DNA from: Xiphophorus maculatus
Taxonomy: Eukaryota; Chordata; Actinopteri; Cyprinodontiformes; Poeciliidae
DNA length: 64,000 nucleotides
Assembly (NCBI RefSeq): GCF_002775205.1
Contig: NC_036461.1
Coordinates: 22,000,875-22,064,874 of the forward strand
Direction of reading: 5' to 3'
Shown: positions 1-21,149 of the stretch, piece after piece
Position numbering within the stretch: position 1 is the first letter of the stretch
How the letters are laid out: every line of letters starts with the position of its first letter
Program-made: the position numbers and the translations under genes
The notes under the pieces: generated by a model
Told to the model about the DNA's origin: nothing
What the model saw: only the letters and a program-made list of their open reading frames with translations
The model's database searches: none

Positions 1-419
1 ATCTGGAGGTTAAATTTGGATTACCGAATAATTATTGGATAGCAAAAGGTGCTTAATTTGTTCATTTGTAAAGCATATCTGAAATGCAAAATGTATAGTT
101 TTTTGTCCAATTTTGGCTTCATGTCAGCTCTGACTGTGCTGTTCATTCAGCAATTGGCCTTTTTTTTTTGAGTTTGTATACTCCAGTTAACGATTAATCA
201 ATTACTCAATGAGTTGGCGATTACTTCAATGACTGATTAATCACGATTAACCATTTCAGTTCTATCTCAGATAACAGCTCTGTAGTGATATTCCTGTCTT
301 TGATCATTCCGGTCTCCTTTAGAGGTTGCGCATTTGAAGTTTTGCATTAAAAATGAACCGCGTCCCAACTTCTCCAGGGCCGGCAAACGGCTTTAGAGGT
401 TCTCGACTTGATGTCTCAC

Positions 420-11197
<10,778 letters not shown>

Positions 11198-11312
11198 AGC
11201 TGTGCCTTGTCACAGAGCACAAAAAAAGTCAAGCGAACACTGTTGGGTTTGAACGTTTCCAGGCCGACTTAATACATATTTCTCTCCATCACCCTGGAGA
11301 AAGTCGACACAA

Positions 11313-11326
11313 GATGGCATAGCAAC
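11313..11326 (+). promoter_or_regulatory. RFX X-box-like motif upstream of dnaaf9
   Basis: GATGGCATAGCAAC matches the imperfect palindrome GTTGCCATGGCAAC at 11 of 14 positions. The right half-site (AGCAAC) fits the RFX half-site RGYAAC exactly. It lies about 116 bp upstream of the dnaaf9 ATG. RFX factors drive many motile-cilia genes, so a role in dnaaf9 expression is a reasonable inference; the left half-site is weak. Confidence 0.5.
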
Positions 11327-11399
11327 GGAGCGAACCGTTGGAAACACGGGGGTGTAGACGGAGGAAAACGGGTTGATATTTCTCGGCGTTTAATGTTCA

Positions 11400-11808
11400 A
11401 ATATCTAATTAGTATTATTAATATTCACACTTTGATAATTACTTTACCAATGGTTACAAATTAATCCTAAATTTTAATTCCAAAGAAGCATTGTTGATTA
11501 ACCTAAAAATAAATGTCCCCGATTTTATTTCGTGGTATGTCCCTTTAAGGGGCCCTTTTGCCAGCTGCAGGCATCAGCTACGGATGATGGTGCAATCCCA
11601 CAGTAATGTGCAACAATTGCTGATATCATTCGTTGGCAAAGAAACAAAAGTTCTCGTGTTATGCAGACATAGCAGGTTATGTCTGCTATCAGATTTAGTC
11701 TATGTTTTGTAAAGGCCTGTGGGAATTTAGAAGGCAAAAAATGCCTTTGCTCGATTTTCTCCTTTCACACGTCTAGTGCAGAAAATCCCAATAAATTCCC
11801 TCGAATGT
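11400..11808. other. Intergenic stretch without recognisable features
   Basis: AT-rich sequence upstream of the dnaaf9 promoter. Two overlapping short ORFs on opposite strands (11491-11712 and 11525-11737) have no family signature and look like chance. I see no gene, RNA or repeat here. Confidence 0.5.
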
Positions 11809-11809
11809 T

Positions 11810-12445
11810 ATCAAGTTAAGTTTATTTGTATAACACTTTTTAGAGAGGAGGCAGTTCAAAGTGCTTTATATAATTAAGACATCATTATGAAGCCATCAGT
11901 TATGAAACAAGTAAACACTACATTTTGTCATACGCCATCATCAAAATATTCAAATAAATGCACATCAAATATGACTTATTACTAATCAGAGGCAACTCTA
12001 AGAAGGTGGGGTTTTAGCCTTGATTTAAAGGAACTGGGTGTTTTGGCTGTTTTGTAGTTTTCTGGCAGTTTGTTCCATATTTGTGGCACAGAGAAGCTGA
12101 AAGCTGCTTCTCTACTTTTGGTTTTGGTTCTGGGGATGTAGAGCAGAACCAGAACCAGAAGACCTGAGAGGTCTGGAAGGTTGATACAACAACAGCAGAT
12201 CTTTGATATTTTTTGGTGCTAAGCCGTTCAGTGATTCATAAACTAACAACAGTATTTTAAAGTCTATTCTCTGAGCTACAGGGAGCCAACTGGGTGATGT
12301 GCCCTATCTTCCTGGTTTTAGTGAGAACGCGAGCAGCAGCGTTCTGGATCAACTGCGGATTGATGTTTTTAGGCAGACCTGTGTGGGCACTGTTGCAGAA
12401 AACATTATGCCTAAGGATAAACGCATGGATGAGTTTCTCTAGATC
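11810..12445 (+). repeat. Fish LINE-derived repeat (Nimb-like, tentative), longest copy
   Basis: Opens with 'aagtttatttgtataacact' and 'ggcagttcaaagtgctttat', then runs through about 600 bp of moderately GC-rich sequence ending near 'gtttctctagatcttgctag'. The opening block recurs at 14545-14625, 42648-42905 and 58424-58890 in this window, which proves it is dispersed. Assignment to a Nimb-like LINE is from memory of fish repeats. No intact ORF is present. Confidence 0.6.
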
Positions 12446-12631
12446 TTGCTAGGACATAACTCCTCCAATCCTGGAAATATTCTTCAGGTGACAGAAGACT
12501 GACTTTATAACCATCTTTATGTGTCTCTTTATAAGTCAAAAGGTTCAAGAAGTATGAATGCCTTTGCAAGGCAATGTAACAAGCAGAAAGACTTGCCGTG
12601 GGCTAAAATGGGAGTTCTTTTGTGTTCACAG

Positions 12632-13578
12632 GCACGAGGAAGAGCCACACTGTGGAACTCGAATGCTTGGTATGCACTTCCTTACGAGCAGGTGGAATCA
12701 GGAAGACTGCTTGCAACAGAGCCAGGGTATCCAGTATCAGCACTCATCTGCAAAAGACATGTCTCAAGGTGAGTTTATATTCTCTGATTTCTAATTTAAT
12801 TTAGAAACAAAACGCGTAATTTAGCCTTCTTAAAATGTGGCTACTTGGTGTAGGCACTTCCACTATCTGACAAGTGCTTTGTTCGACAGATGGGTTAACC
12901 AACACAAAACATGCGATGGCTGTCATTGGCGTGGTGGAGGAATGGGAGTCCTTGAAATCTTTGCTCCAGAACAGCTCGGGAGATAAATGTTTCCAGTCTA
13001 CCTTTAGCTCTCCAGGATCCAAACAAGTCTGTGACTTTGGCGATGGATTCGCTTTCGATCAGCTTGAACTATAAGGATTTCAAAGAAGACATGCCAGATG
13101 AGGCCATTGGTCAGACCATTGATGGTGCTTCAAGTCTTGCGAAGGTGGAATCGCGCTTTCTTACTGTTGGTCCAAGGCGGCTATTACACGAAAAAGGAGA
13201 GAAGGATGGTTGAGATCCTGCAGTCGCACTTCAGAGCAGAGGCTTTGAGATTCCTGGTCATTCTCTCTGTGGAAAACGGGAAAGTCACCGTCTCTTTGAG
13301 AAATCAAAGAGACGGTGTGTGGAGGACTCGGCCATGAACACGCTAAAGCAGAAGGCGCAAGAGGCGGAGGAGAAAGAACAGGTTTTTATGGAGAAGGTGA
13401 GAAAAGAGGAGGAGAGAAGAACCAAGGAAATGGAGGACCTGAAGATAAGACATGCAGAGGAAAGAAGGAAGGAGGCAGAGGGAAAAAAACCCCAACATGA
13501 AACGGACAGAGAGAATATTCAGCAGGCAATGATGAGCCACAGCTCCATGCTGCAGCTGCAGGCAAAACCGCCTGATGG
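12632..13578 (+). pseudogene. Broken two-exon coding-like unit, possibly sulfotransferase-related
   Basis: Seen: exon 12632-12768 with acceptor TTCACAG and donor GTGAGT joins in phase to an exon from 12892, whose donor-like site is at about 13579. The joined frame reads through GVVEEWESL and ends at a TAA near 13073. Reading then continues only by switching frames: DSLSISLNYKDFKEDM, then YYTKKERRMVEILQSH, then a charged coiled coil around 13319-13490 rich in KEEE and RKE. The frame switches suggest decay. The segment NTKHAMAVIGVVEEWESL faintly recalls the 'VGVxEE' strand of uronyl/heparan 2-O-sulfotransferases, but the conserved downstream part is missing. It could instead be a chimera of transposon-derived pieces. 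I do not firmly recognise it. Confidence 0.3.
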
Positions 13579-13629
13579 TAAGAGTCATCCCTCAGTATAT
13601 GTTTCTAAAAACAAAAAAATGTTGTAAAC

Positions 13630-14540
13630 ATGATGAAACGTAGCTAAAATAAACTCAGATTATTTCATTTCCAAAATAATTGGAAAGTTGTGATATTAAC
13701 TTTTGCTGCTGCTTTTAATTTTTGTAATGACATTGAACATAATTTTAGATTTCTGTGTATATTTTGTCCAGGTTGACTTAAAAAGTGTGTAAGTGTCAAT
13801 AAGATAGTTTATTTCTTGAAAAAATGTATGTTTATTTCTAAAAGATAGAATATGGTTATGGTGTTTTAATTACTTCATATTTTTGGTTTAGAGTGAACAA
13901 CGACGAATCAACCGGTTAAAGACCTCCGAAGTGGCAGGCGGCCACGAGGTAAGCTTTTTGTCAAAGCACGTGTCACCTGTATGTTTGGAAATGTATCCAT
14001 GTCTAAATCTTTGTGTTTTATTTCTGTAGTTTTCACGGCATTTAATAAAGAGCCCGTCTAAAGAAAGCCGTGCCAGTGTTGTCACTTTGGAGCTACAAAG
14101 TGAGCTATTATTGTTACAGGTACATTTTCCAAGCTACAGAAGAGGAGTTACGAGGGATGCAGTCATTTGAAAGTTTGAGCCGATATCAATATTAACACTG
14201 CTGCTCTGGCAGTATTTATCGATATCATGTTGATCATATGTATTTCCTTACACTTTTGACGCTGTGAAAAAGTGATCTCACCGCCTACACTGCTGCTCTG
14301 CTTCAGTTAAACACCCCATCTCTATCACTAGCTGCAATTCCAATACAAATGTGCAAAAAACTCGTCAATGTTCTGCTAAAATTGAAAAAACAAACAAAAA
14401 TTTAATTAATGGTGTTTCCATTGTTTAAGAAACGCAGATAAAATCACACGTGAACGTGTTTGTTAGCATACATCATTTTTATAACAACTGAAGGTAACAG
14501 TTACTTGATTGTGCTATAAAATGGCTCTGTGTGGCTGGAG
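13630..14540. other. Intergenic AT-rich stretch
   Basis: No convincing exon. At 14180-14235 there is a 'gccgatatcaat ... atcgatatcatg' block, which may be debris of a terminal-inverted-repeat element. Otherwise nothing recognisable. Confidence 0.4.
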
Positions 14541-14544
14541 AGCA

Positions 14545-14625
14545 CATGTCAATTAATTGAGTTTATTTGTACAGCACATTTCAGCAACAAGGCAGTTCAA
14601 AGTGCTTTACATCATAAAGAAATGT
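14545..14625 (+). repeat. Short copy of the repeat found at 11810-12445
   Basis: 'gtttatttgtacagcacatt' followed by 'ggcagttcaaagtgctttac' matches the opening of the longer copy at 11810, in the same orientation. Only about 80 bp remain. Confidence 0.6.
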
Positions 14626-15540
14626 ATCTCTAAGTGAGGAAAGGTCACCAAAATCAACTTTAAATAGTTTTTTTTTTTTTTTTTTAAATGTAAGCTACCT
14701 GTAATGACAGAAGAAAAGTGGAAACATGTAATGGTGGTGGTTTGTTTGGTTTGTCTAAGTAACAGAACTCACATTATTGGTGTACATGTCTACACAGCCA
14801 AGAAGGGAGGGAATGATAAAGTACATCTGCTCCTCATTTATGTCTGCTTTACTTGGAAGGTTGTTTTTTTTTTCTGCTTTCTCTCAAGTCTCTGAGATTG
14901 TGTTGTTGATATCTGGGTTGCTTAAGAAATGTAATTCTTGCCTAAGAGGCATTCCTCAAAAACATCTGCAGAAAAAAAAAGAGTTATATGGTATGACTTT
15001 TTATTGCCTTTTTGATCTTTTTTTTTCTTAATCCACTGTACAGAAAGCAATAAAAATGTATCATTCTGAATGTAAATCACTTGTCCTGTTTTGGTGTTTT
15101 CCTCCATAACTGCAAACTCACGATACTCTATTTCTGTGGCTTAGGGAATCTTTCATGTTCATCGACTCATTTTATGTGTTTCTTCTCTTCACTGGGTTTA
15201 ACACGCAGTACTTTGCAAAAAAAAATCAAATTCATATTCTTTGAGTTTTTTAATATTTTGCACTGTAAAGAAAAGATTTTAGATTTTTTTTTTTTGGTGT
15301 CTATCAACTTTGACTAGGGCATGCCAGTCTGAAGTCTCTTGCTGTCCCTGACAGGTTTTCTTTTACTTTGTTCTACCCAAAGAAGTGATTCATCCTTAAA
15401 AAATAGAAGTCCGTCCTCAAAGCATCATGTTACCAGCAGAGCAATTTGAACGTTATTTAAAATTTCACCTCTGTTTTCATCCGTATGCGAAAGAAAGCTG
15501 AATGGACATGCATATGTTTGGAACAAACATGAAACGGTGA
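14626..15540. other. Intergenic stretch downstream of cfd
   Basis: Contains several poly(T) and poly(A) tracts (near 14670 and 14863) and small overlapping ORFs without family signature. No gene or structured RNA recognised. Confidence 0.4.
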
Positions 15541-15546
15541 CAAAAC

Positions 15547-15552
15547 TTTATT
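15547..15552 (-). terminator. Poly(A) signal of cfd
   Basis: AATAAA on the minus strand, about 135 bp downstream of the cfd stop codon at 15687. It is the only canonical hexamer I see in this short 3' UTR. Confidence 0.65.
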
Positions 15553-15686
15553 CTTTGTTTTAAAAAAAAAAAAAAGGTGAGATACACGGGTGAAATTAAT
15601 GAGATTATACATGTTTGCAGTATGTTCACAGTGCTAGAGTCAGAAGTCATAACCTCGTGGTCCAACACTGTTGCTTCGTGTGAACT

Positions 15687-17877
15687 CTAACTTGCTTCCT
15701 GTGGAGCTGCAGCCGGCTGAGTGCCCATGGTGTTGTCTATCCACTCGGTGAAGTGGGAGATGATGGTGTAAACTCCGGGCTTTTTAATTTGGCCGCACTT
15801 TTTCCCTCCATTGGAGGTGATGCCAACGGCGACGCCGTTGTAAAGCAGAGGACCACCAGAGTCGCCCTAAAGGAATGGAAATTAAGCAGATAAGAGTCGC
15901 TAAATGTATTTTTTATTTTGGGAGATTATGGGGTTGTTAAAATGTTACTGAAGAAATCTTAAATGTTTTTGTTTTGATTTAAGCAAAAGCTACAACTTAC
16001 ATCACAGCTGTCTTCCATTCCATAAACACAGTCCTCTCGGCAGACTTTGTGGGCACATATCATGTTGTTGGTGAACTTTCTGCCGAAGTAGTCGGTGCGT
16101 TTGCATTTAACCCGGTTGATCACTTCGATCACCACCTCTTTGAGTTTGTCCGGCCTTGACCCCAGGTTGTCCAGCGACCCCCAGCCAGCCGTCTCCACCG
16201 CCGCGCCCGTGTCGGGGTTTGTGCCTCCCGCTCGCAGCAGTTCAACGGCCCTGACGGCATCAGAGGCGTTGAATGGTCGGTCCAACTGCGAAAATATCAC
16301 AAAACGTTTATGTGTTTTTATTTGACATGGTGAGATTAAATTATGTTTTCAAATTGTGTTTTGTTTTTTTAGTTTTAATGTTAAATTTATTTACATTTTG
16401 GACAAGTGTTGCACAAAAAATTATGTACGTCAGCGTGTTCTAGACATTGTAACGATCGCCCAAAGCAAATCTACGCAATATCGTTCCAAGAGGGAACAAT
16501 AGAGTTCAGTCTAAGAATGAGTAGAAAGCCAGAAATAAAATAAATAAAAAACGCATTCGTAATGGTTGTTTAAAATGATTTTAAATAGATATGTTGTAAT
16601 ATTACAACACAGAGATTTACTTGGTCACTAGCTGGTCCAAGTACAACTGGAATGTAAGGATTTATGGAATCACTGTATGTGTATGTCAAAGCATAAATTT
16701 AGAACGGCATATTAGGGCCATTCTAGACAGAAATAAAAGGAGGAAAATTATTGCCAAAAAGCTCATAAATTTTGAGTTTAAACTCAAAAGATTTTCTAGA
16801 AGAAAACTTACATTTCTGAGTTTCAAAAGTTGAAAATTTGCCAGAAAAAAACAAAAATTTTGAGATTAATCTCAGAAATTTTCTAGGGAAAAAAAATCTA
16901 TGATTTTCAAAGTCGAAAATTGGCCACTTCAAGAAATCTAAAATGTTCAACTTTTGAAGCTCAGAGTTTTTTCAAGAAAATGTATTAGATTAATCTGCCA
17001 AAAAAAATCTGAAATTTACTCCTACTTTTTTTTATTGCCATCTACAATGGCCCTCAATACATCATCACATGTATTGAACTCACGGAAGTGCATCAAAAAA
17101 TGCTGTTGGTTGATGTTATTATTGACCAAAAAAATAAATGGGAGTTCTTAGTTTTAATGCTTCTAATAATATATAAAAAATAAACGTTTCTGTATTTGAC
17201 CTGATGAATGTAAAATAATTGATCAATTCCGATCTAAATCAAACAAAACTGACACAAAAATGTTAGGCTTACCTTGATTAGAGCAATGTCATTATCATAA
17301 TTTTCTATGCTGAAGTCGGGATGGTTGTGTAGTTCCATGATGTCAAAGGTTTGCTTTGTATCTTCAGCTTCACTCAGCGAGTGGACGCCCAGCACCACCT
17401 TCCTTCCATTTGCACTGTACAAGGACAAAGATGTTGAAAAAGAAAATAAGCAACTATTCAAACAAATTATAGTTGCTCAAAATCGCAGAGCAAATTCCTC
17501 CACAAGAAAAAAACGATAAATAACACAACGTCTTCCCTGCCTGTTTGGTGGTTAGAAGAAAGTTCCCTCACCCGTTCGGCATACAGTGTACTGCAGTCAT
17601 CACCCACTGATCTGCAACCACAAATCCCCCACATTCATGCTTCAGCGAGTTGCCCTGTGGTACCTGGATGGAGGCCATGTAGGGTCGAGAGTGTGGCGCT
17701 GCCTCTCTGCCACCGATTATACCCTCACCTGATGGGATATTTCACAGCTTTTAAAATGATTCAGAACACGGCAATCACTCAGACGTACATCTGTAAAAAG
17801 TCTTAAAACTCACCATGGGAAATGAGGGCAATTAGAAAAAGAGCAACCCCAAGAACTGGTTGTTTTTCCGACACCAT
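15687..17877 (-). CDS. cfd: Complement factor D-like serine protease (adipsin), complete, 5 exons
   Basis: Seen: exons 17877-17814, 17728-17572, 17414-17273, 16285-16001 and 15866-15687 join in phase to 828 nt (275 residues), all GT-AG. A hydrophobic signal peptide ([13 protein letters not shown]) precedes the mature start IIGG. The S1-family triad is present: His in TAVHC, Asp in NDIALIK, Ser in GDSGGP; Asp189 in DSC implies trypsin-like specificity. AHSRPYMAS-like ([10 protein letters not shown]), LGVHSLSE and [14 protein letters not shown] resemble factor D more than trypsin or granzymes. Family role: a plasma protease that cleaves C3b-bound factor B in the alternative complement pathway. 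Oddities: P1 before IIGG is Gly, not Arg or Lys; the loop before the S1 site is longer and carries two extra cysteines; and a short tail follows WIDNTMG. A granzyme or other immune S1 protease is the main alternative. Confidence 0.85.
16700..17066. mobile_element. Terminal-inverted-repeat element with ATTAGGGCCATT ends, copy 1
   Basis: The left end carries GGCATATTAGGGCCATT and the right end AATGGCCCTCAATAC, which are inverted relative to each other. The interior is a degenerate array of 'tttgagattaatctcaaaat', 'aaagtcgaaaattg' and similar pieces that pair with each other. A second copy lies at 60391-60854. It sits in the cfd intron between the exons at 16285 and 17273 and has no transposase. 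Confidence 0.7.
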
Positions 17878-17879
17878 GG

Positions 17880-18300
17880 TGCTGTTGTAACTAACCCCCA
17901 AAACCAGAAACGGCTCTTTTAAAGCCTTCCTCCCGAAAGAAAGGAAACATAAATTAGGAGGCTGTTGTGCAAGAGAGAAGTGGAGGGGGTTGCCGAATTC
18001 CTTCTTTTCTCCGTTTTTTTTTTTTTTTTTTTTTTGGAACAGCAGGGAAACATGAAACGCTGAAGAAATGTTCTGTTTCTTCTCAGTGAGCAAAAAACAT
18101 CAAAGTTGTGTAAGATACAAACATTGCAAAAATCCCATCAGTGAGACCAGAAGAACTGTGGACCCAATATCTTAAAGTTACATAATGTTTCGGAGTCAAT
18201 TTATTAAGCTGGGCATAAAATAATGAGAAGATTTTGTTCTGGATTTCTTCCAGTAAAAACAGCAGAATGAAAACAAGCAGCAAGATTAAGTTTTTTTTTT
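17880..18300. other. Upstream region of cfd
   Basis: Contains the TATA-like site and a long poly(T) run at 18014-18035. No upstream exon was recognised. Confidence 0.35.
17917..17924 (-). promoter_or_regulatory. TATA-like box of cfd
   Basis: CTTTAAAAG on the minus strand lies about 40-48 bp upstream of the cfd ATG. Initiation 25-30 bp downstream would leave a 5' UTR of only 10-20 nt. The position is right for a TATA element, but the sequence is not the strict consensus. Confidence 0.4.
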
Positions 18301-18302
18301 TT

Positions 18303-18412
18303 GGGATTCATTTGGGGTTGTGTTGAATGTTTTGCTGATTTATTTTGTGGATATTGGTTTTGAGGCCAGGGTTGCCACCCCGACAAGATTATAGAGGCCT
18401 AGTGTCAGCCCA
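18303..18412 (+). repeat. Direct repeat, left unit (about 110 bp)
   Basis: Begins 'ggattcatttggggttgt' and ends near 'cctagtgtcagcc'. It recurs in the same orientation at 18716-18824 with around 85% identity by eye. The pair encloses about 300 bp of GC-rich sequence. Confidence 0.75.
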
Positions 18413-18715
18413 AGTGTTTTCTATCAACTGCAGCGGCGTGAAAGCCAAGATGGGGAAATTAAAAAAAAGCAGGTGATCAAGAATGGGCAGGATAATGAAG
18501 GAAAGGGCAGAGGCAGTCGGAGACAAGCCGATCGGTGGAGCAGCTGGACTAGGAGCACACAAGTGGGGTTGTAAAGCGCATTTGATTGTGGAGCCTTCCA
18601 CCCAGCCTTGGTGGCTCGTGGATGAAAGACGTCGTCCAGGTCTGGTGACAAGGGCGGAGGACCGAGTGTTGGGGATCCCTGGAAGTCCAGGTTCTGCTTT
18701 TTATTTATTTATTTT

Positions 18716-18824
18716 GGATTCATTTGGGGTTGTTGTGTTGCATGTTTTGCTGATTTCTTTTGTGGATGCTTGTTTTGAGGTTGGGGTTTCCACCCCAACC
18801 AGATAGGAGACGCCTATTGTCAGC
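18716..18824 (+). repeat. Direct repeat, right unit (about 110 bp)
   Basis: Partner of the unit at 18303-18412. Both contain 'ttcatttggggttg', 'atgttttgctgattt' and 'ccacccc'. The arrangement could be a reduced long-terminal-repeat pair or two monomers of a longer tandem repeat; I cannot tell which. Confidence 0.75.
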
Positions 18825-18887
18825 TTCCACAGATGTATCAGCTGTTGGACATTTTAAAACTACTCAGCATTTATCAGATGTGAATAA

Positions 18888-18950
18888 TAAGATAAGATAA
18901 GATAAGATAAGATAAATCTTTATTGTCATTGTCACAAGGACAACAAAATT
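18888..18950 (-). repeat. (GATAA)n run plus retroposon 3' tail
   Basis: Six or so GATAA units pass directly into 'atctttattgtcattgtcac' and 'aaggacaacaaaatt'. This is the reverse complement of a common fish LINE 3' end that finishes in short tandem repeats. The body of the element is absent. Confidence 0.65.
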
Positions 18951-19509
18951 CAAACAGTATTTTGAGGTTTACAAATTCAAACCTCCAGAACAGTTACTAT
19001 TTTTAATTCTTTAACCATAAGGATCAGCTATCTATAAACACTGATTTGCTTCATAGTTGATATTGTAGAAAATGACATTCTGATGTTAAAAAAAAAGTGT
19101 CAGAGATTCACCCTTTAACTAATGTTTTCATATTTGTGAAATATATATTGTGATGGAACCATTTGCTAAAAGAGGAAAAAGAGACGACAGTGTTAAAAGT
19201 ACAACACATTTTATTTTTTTTCCCCATTCGATTCATTTGTAAAGTTTGGATTTCTCTGAACACTTATTTGAACAAAATAAAGATTCTGATATTATCAAAA
19301 TGGCTGTGAATATTGTTTGAGATGTGCACTTCAGTGGAAATAAATCTGATTGAGATTGTTTTCCATGAAATTTGAAGATATCTATTTCATAACAGCTCTG
19401 GCGGGATTCCATTATCTCAATGTGGATTGTAATTAGGCTGTGGTACCTTGATTTTCTTTTCCCATTAGCTGACCCCATTTAGATTTACTTCTTTGTTTGG
19501 GATTTTTGT
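18951..19509. other. Intergenic AT-rich stretch
   Basis: Nothing recognisable beyond short poly(A) and poly(T) runs. The 81-residue ORF at 19233-19478 on the minus strand has no family signature. Confidence 0.4.
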
Positions 19510-20779
19510 CCTGTCACGATAATAAATTTTGCTGAGCGATTAATTGTCTCAAAAATTATTGCGATAAACGATAATATTGTTTGAAGACCTTTTTACACTG
19601 ATTTAATGGAAATGACGTAATAATGCATGCGATTTCCTGCCAAAGATAGATACACTTTATTTTCAAAGAAATATTTAACACTGGAACTGATAAAACAACC
19701 AAAAACAAAAGTAAAATGGATTCTCAGTCTTCATTAACAAAAAATGTACTTGAATGAAAACTAAACATAAAGGGAAAGTGGAAATAAATACTGCATTTAA
19801 CCAAGAGAGCAGATTATGAAGTGTGTATATCATGTTGACCTTCAGTAATAATTAGATTTAAATAGAGAAAAAGGGCACATCAACTACCTGATGCAGTAGT
19901 TCACACTACATGATTTTTTACCCTGATTTTCCTCTTACAACAATCTTAGAACGTTGGTCGTTCTAAGATTGTAGTTTACGATTTCATAACCGATCATCCT
20001 GTAGTGTGTGGTGTGTTACGGTAGATCGTCGTTGCCGCTCCGATCTAAATCAGGGGTTTTCCCCGTCTGGGAGCTTAACGCAGCCTGTTGAATGTGACAG
20101 GCAGTCAATCAGAAAGTGCGGATTCTCCCCCGTGCTTTACGCCGTTACTTCGCAACCCGAAGTCCAGGGAACCTTGGAGATGATATGTGGAAACAACATT
20201 AATGTTTATTCAACATTTTGTGCAAAGAATACAGAAATGACAAGAGGAGGAGTTGGAGCGAAATTGCTACCGCAGTTGATAAACCCGGTAACTACTAAGC
20301 TGTTCTTCGTTAATCATAAATAGGTTATAATGATTTTCATTCAGTCAGGACTTTACGCTGACACTAGCCACATGCATTGCAGGTAGACTGTAGTAAAGCA
20401 TTGATTAATGCCTGGTTTTTAAATTAGTTCACTGAACTTGTAGCCATTATTTTGTGCCCATTGTTGGACACCACATGGCAGGAACGAACCCGATGGAATA
20501 ACATTTGAATACCTAGGATTTCTGTCGGCTAGTTTGTGGTCTGTCAGGTTTTGAAAATGGGCCGGCAGCTCTAAGATCGTGTCGTCTGCGCTGGGCTTTA
20601 CACTAAGGAAATGAGGAAGGGAGGGTCAGTGGAGAGCACCGGAGTTGAGCCTTTTTTCATTCGGTGTCATCAACAGAAAGAGAAAAAGTCCGGAAGAGAC
20701 GATAATGCCGATAATTAAAATGACGCCGATAGTTTTAATTTATCGTACGATTAATTGATTTATCGTTTATCTCGACAGG
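19510..20779. mobile_element. Non-autonomous DNA transposon, about 1.27 kb, with CCTGTC...GATA ends
   Basis: The left end CCTGTCACGATAATAAA is mirrored by CCTGTCGAGATAAACGA read from the right end on the minus strand. Both subterminal regions are full of 'gataaacgataat' and 'attaattg' pieces. This matches a fish element family with 'ctgtcgcgataa' ends, as I recall it. The interior has one short ORF (20006-20323) without a transposase motif. A hairpin lies at 19940-19972. Confidence 0.6.
19940..19972. repeat. Perfect 14-bp hairpin with 5-nt loop
   Basis: ACAATCTTAGAACG is followed by TTGGT and its exact reverse complement. It lies within the element at 19510-20779, near its putative internal junction. 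Confidence 0.8.
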
Positions 20780-21149
20780 CCTACCTGTCACTGATCCACT
20801 TTGGTCAAAGATTCAGCTGAATTTATTTCGACACAGGGATATTCTTGTATACAATGGATTTCATGGTCAACTCAGTGACAGTGATGTGCTCTAATTATAT
20901 ATCTGAAACAACAAAACCCTACTTACATGCACCTGCACATTTGACAGTAACTCAACCTGACCCATAGACGAGACAGTGAATAAAACATGACTGGATAAGA
21001 AACCACCAGTTATGCAACTGCAAACAAATTCACAAAATGCTTTAAGACTAAAATAACATTTTTAACCACGAGAGAAATGCAGAAACCAACAAGTGATGAC
21101 CTTTCATAGCAACGGATACATATATTACAGCCAACTGCAGGTGTGCAGT
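20780..21149. other. Stretch downstream of the zinc-finger pseudogene
   Basis: AT-rich; would be 3' UTR or flank of the minus-strand zinc-finger remnant. No further feature recognised. Confidence 0.35.

Noticed and set aside
13319-13627. Charged 102-codon frame as a stand-alone coiled-coil protein
   Set aside because: No start context, runs through a splice-donor-like site, and the neighbouring frames are broken; kept only as part of the decayed unit at 12632-13578.
20006-20323. 105-codon frame as a transposase for the element at 19510-20779
   Set aside because: No DDE, zinc-finger or other transposase motif, and far too short.
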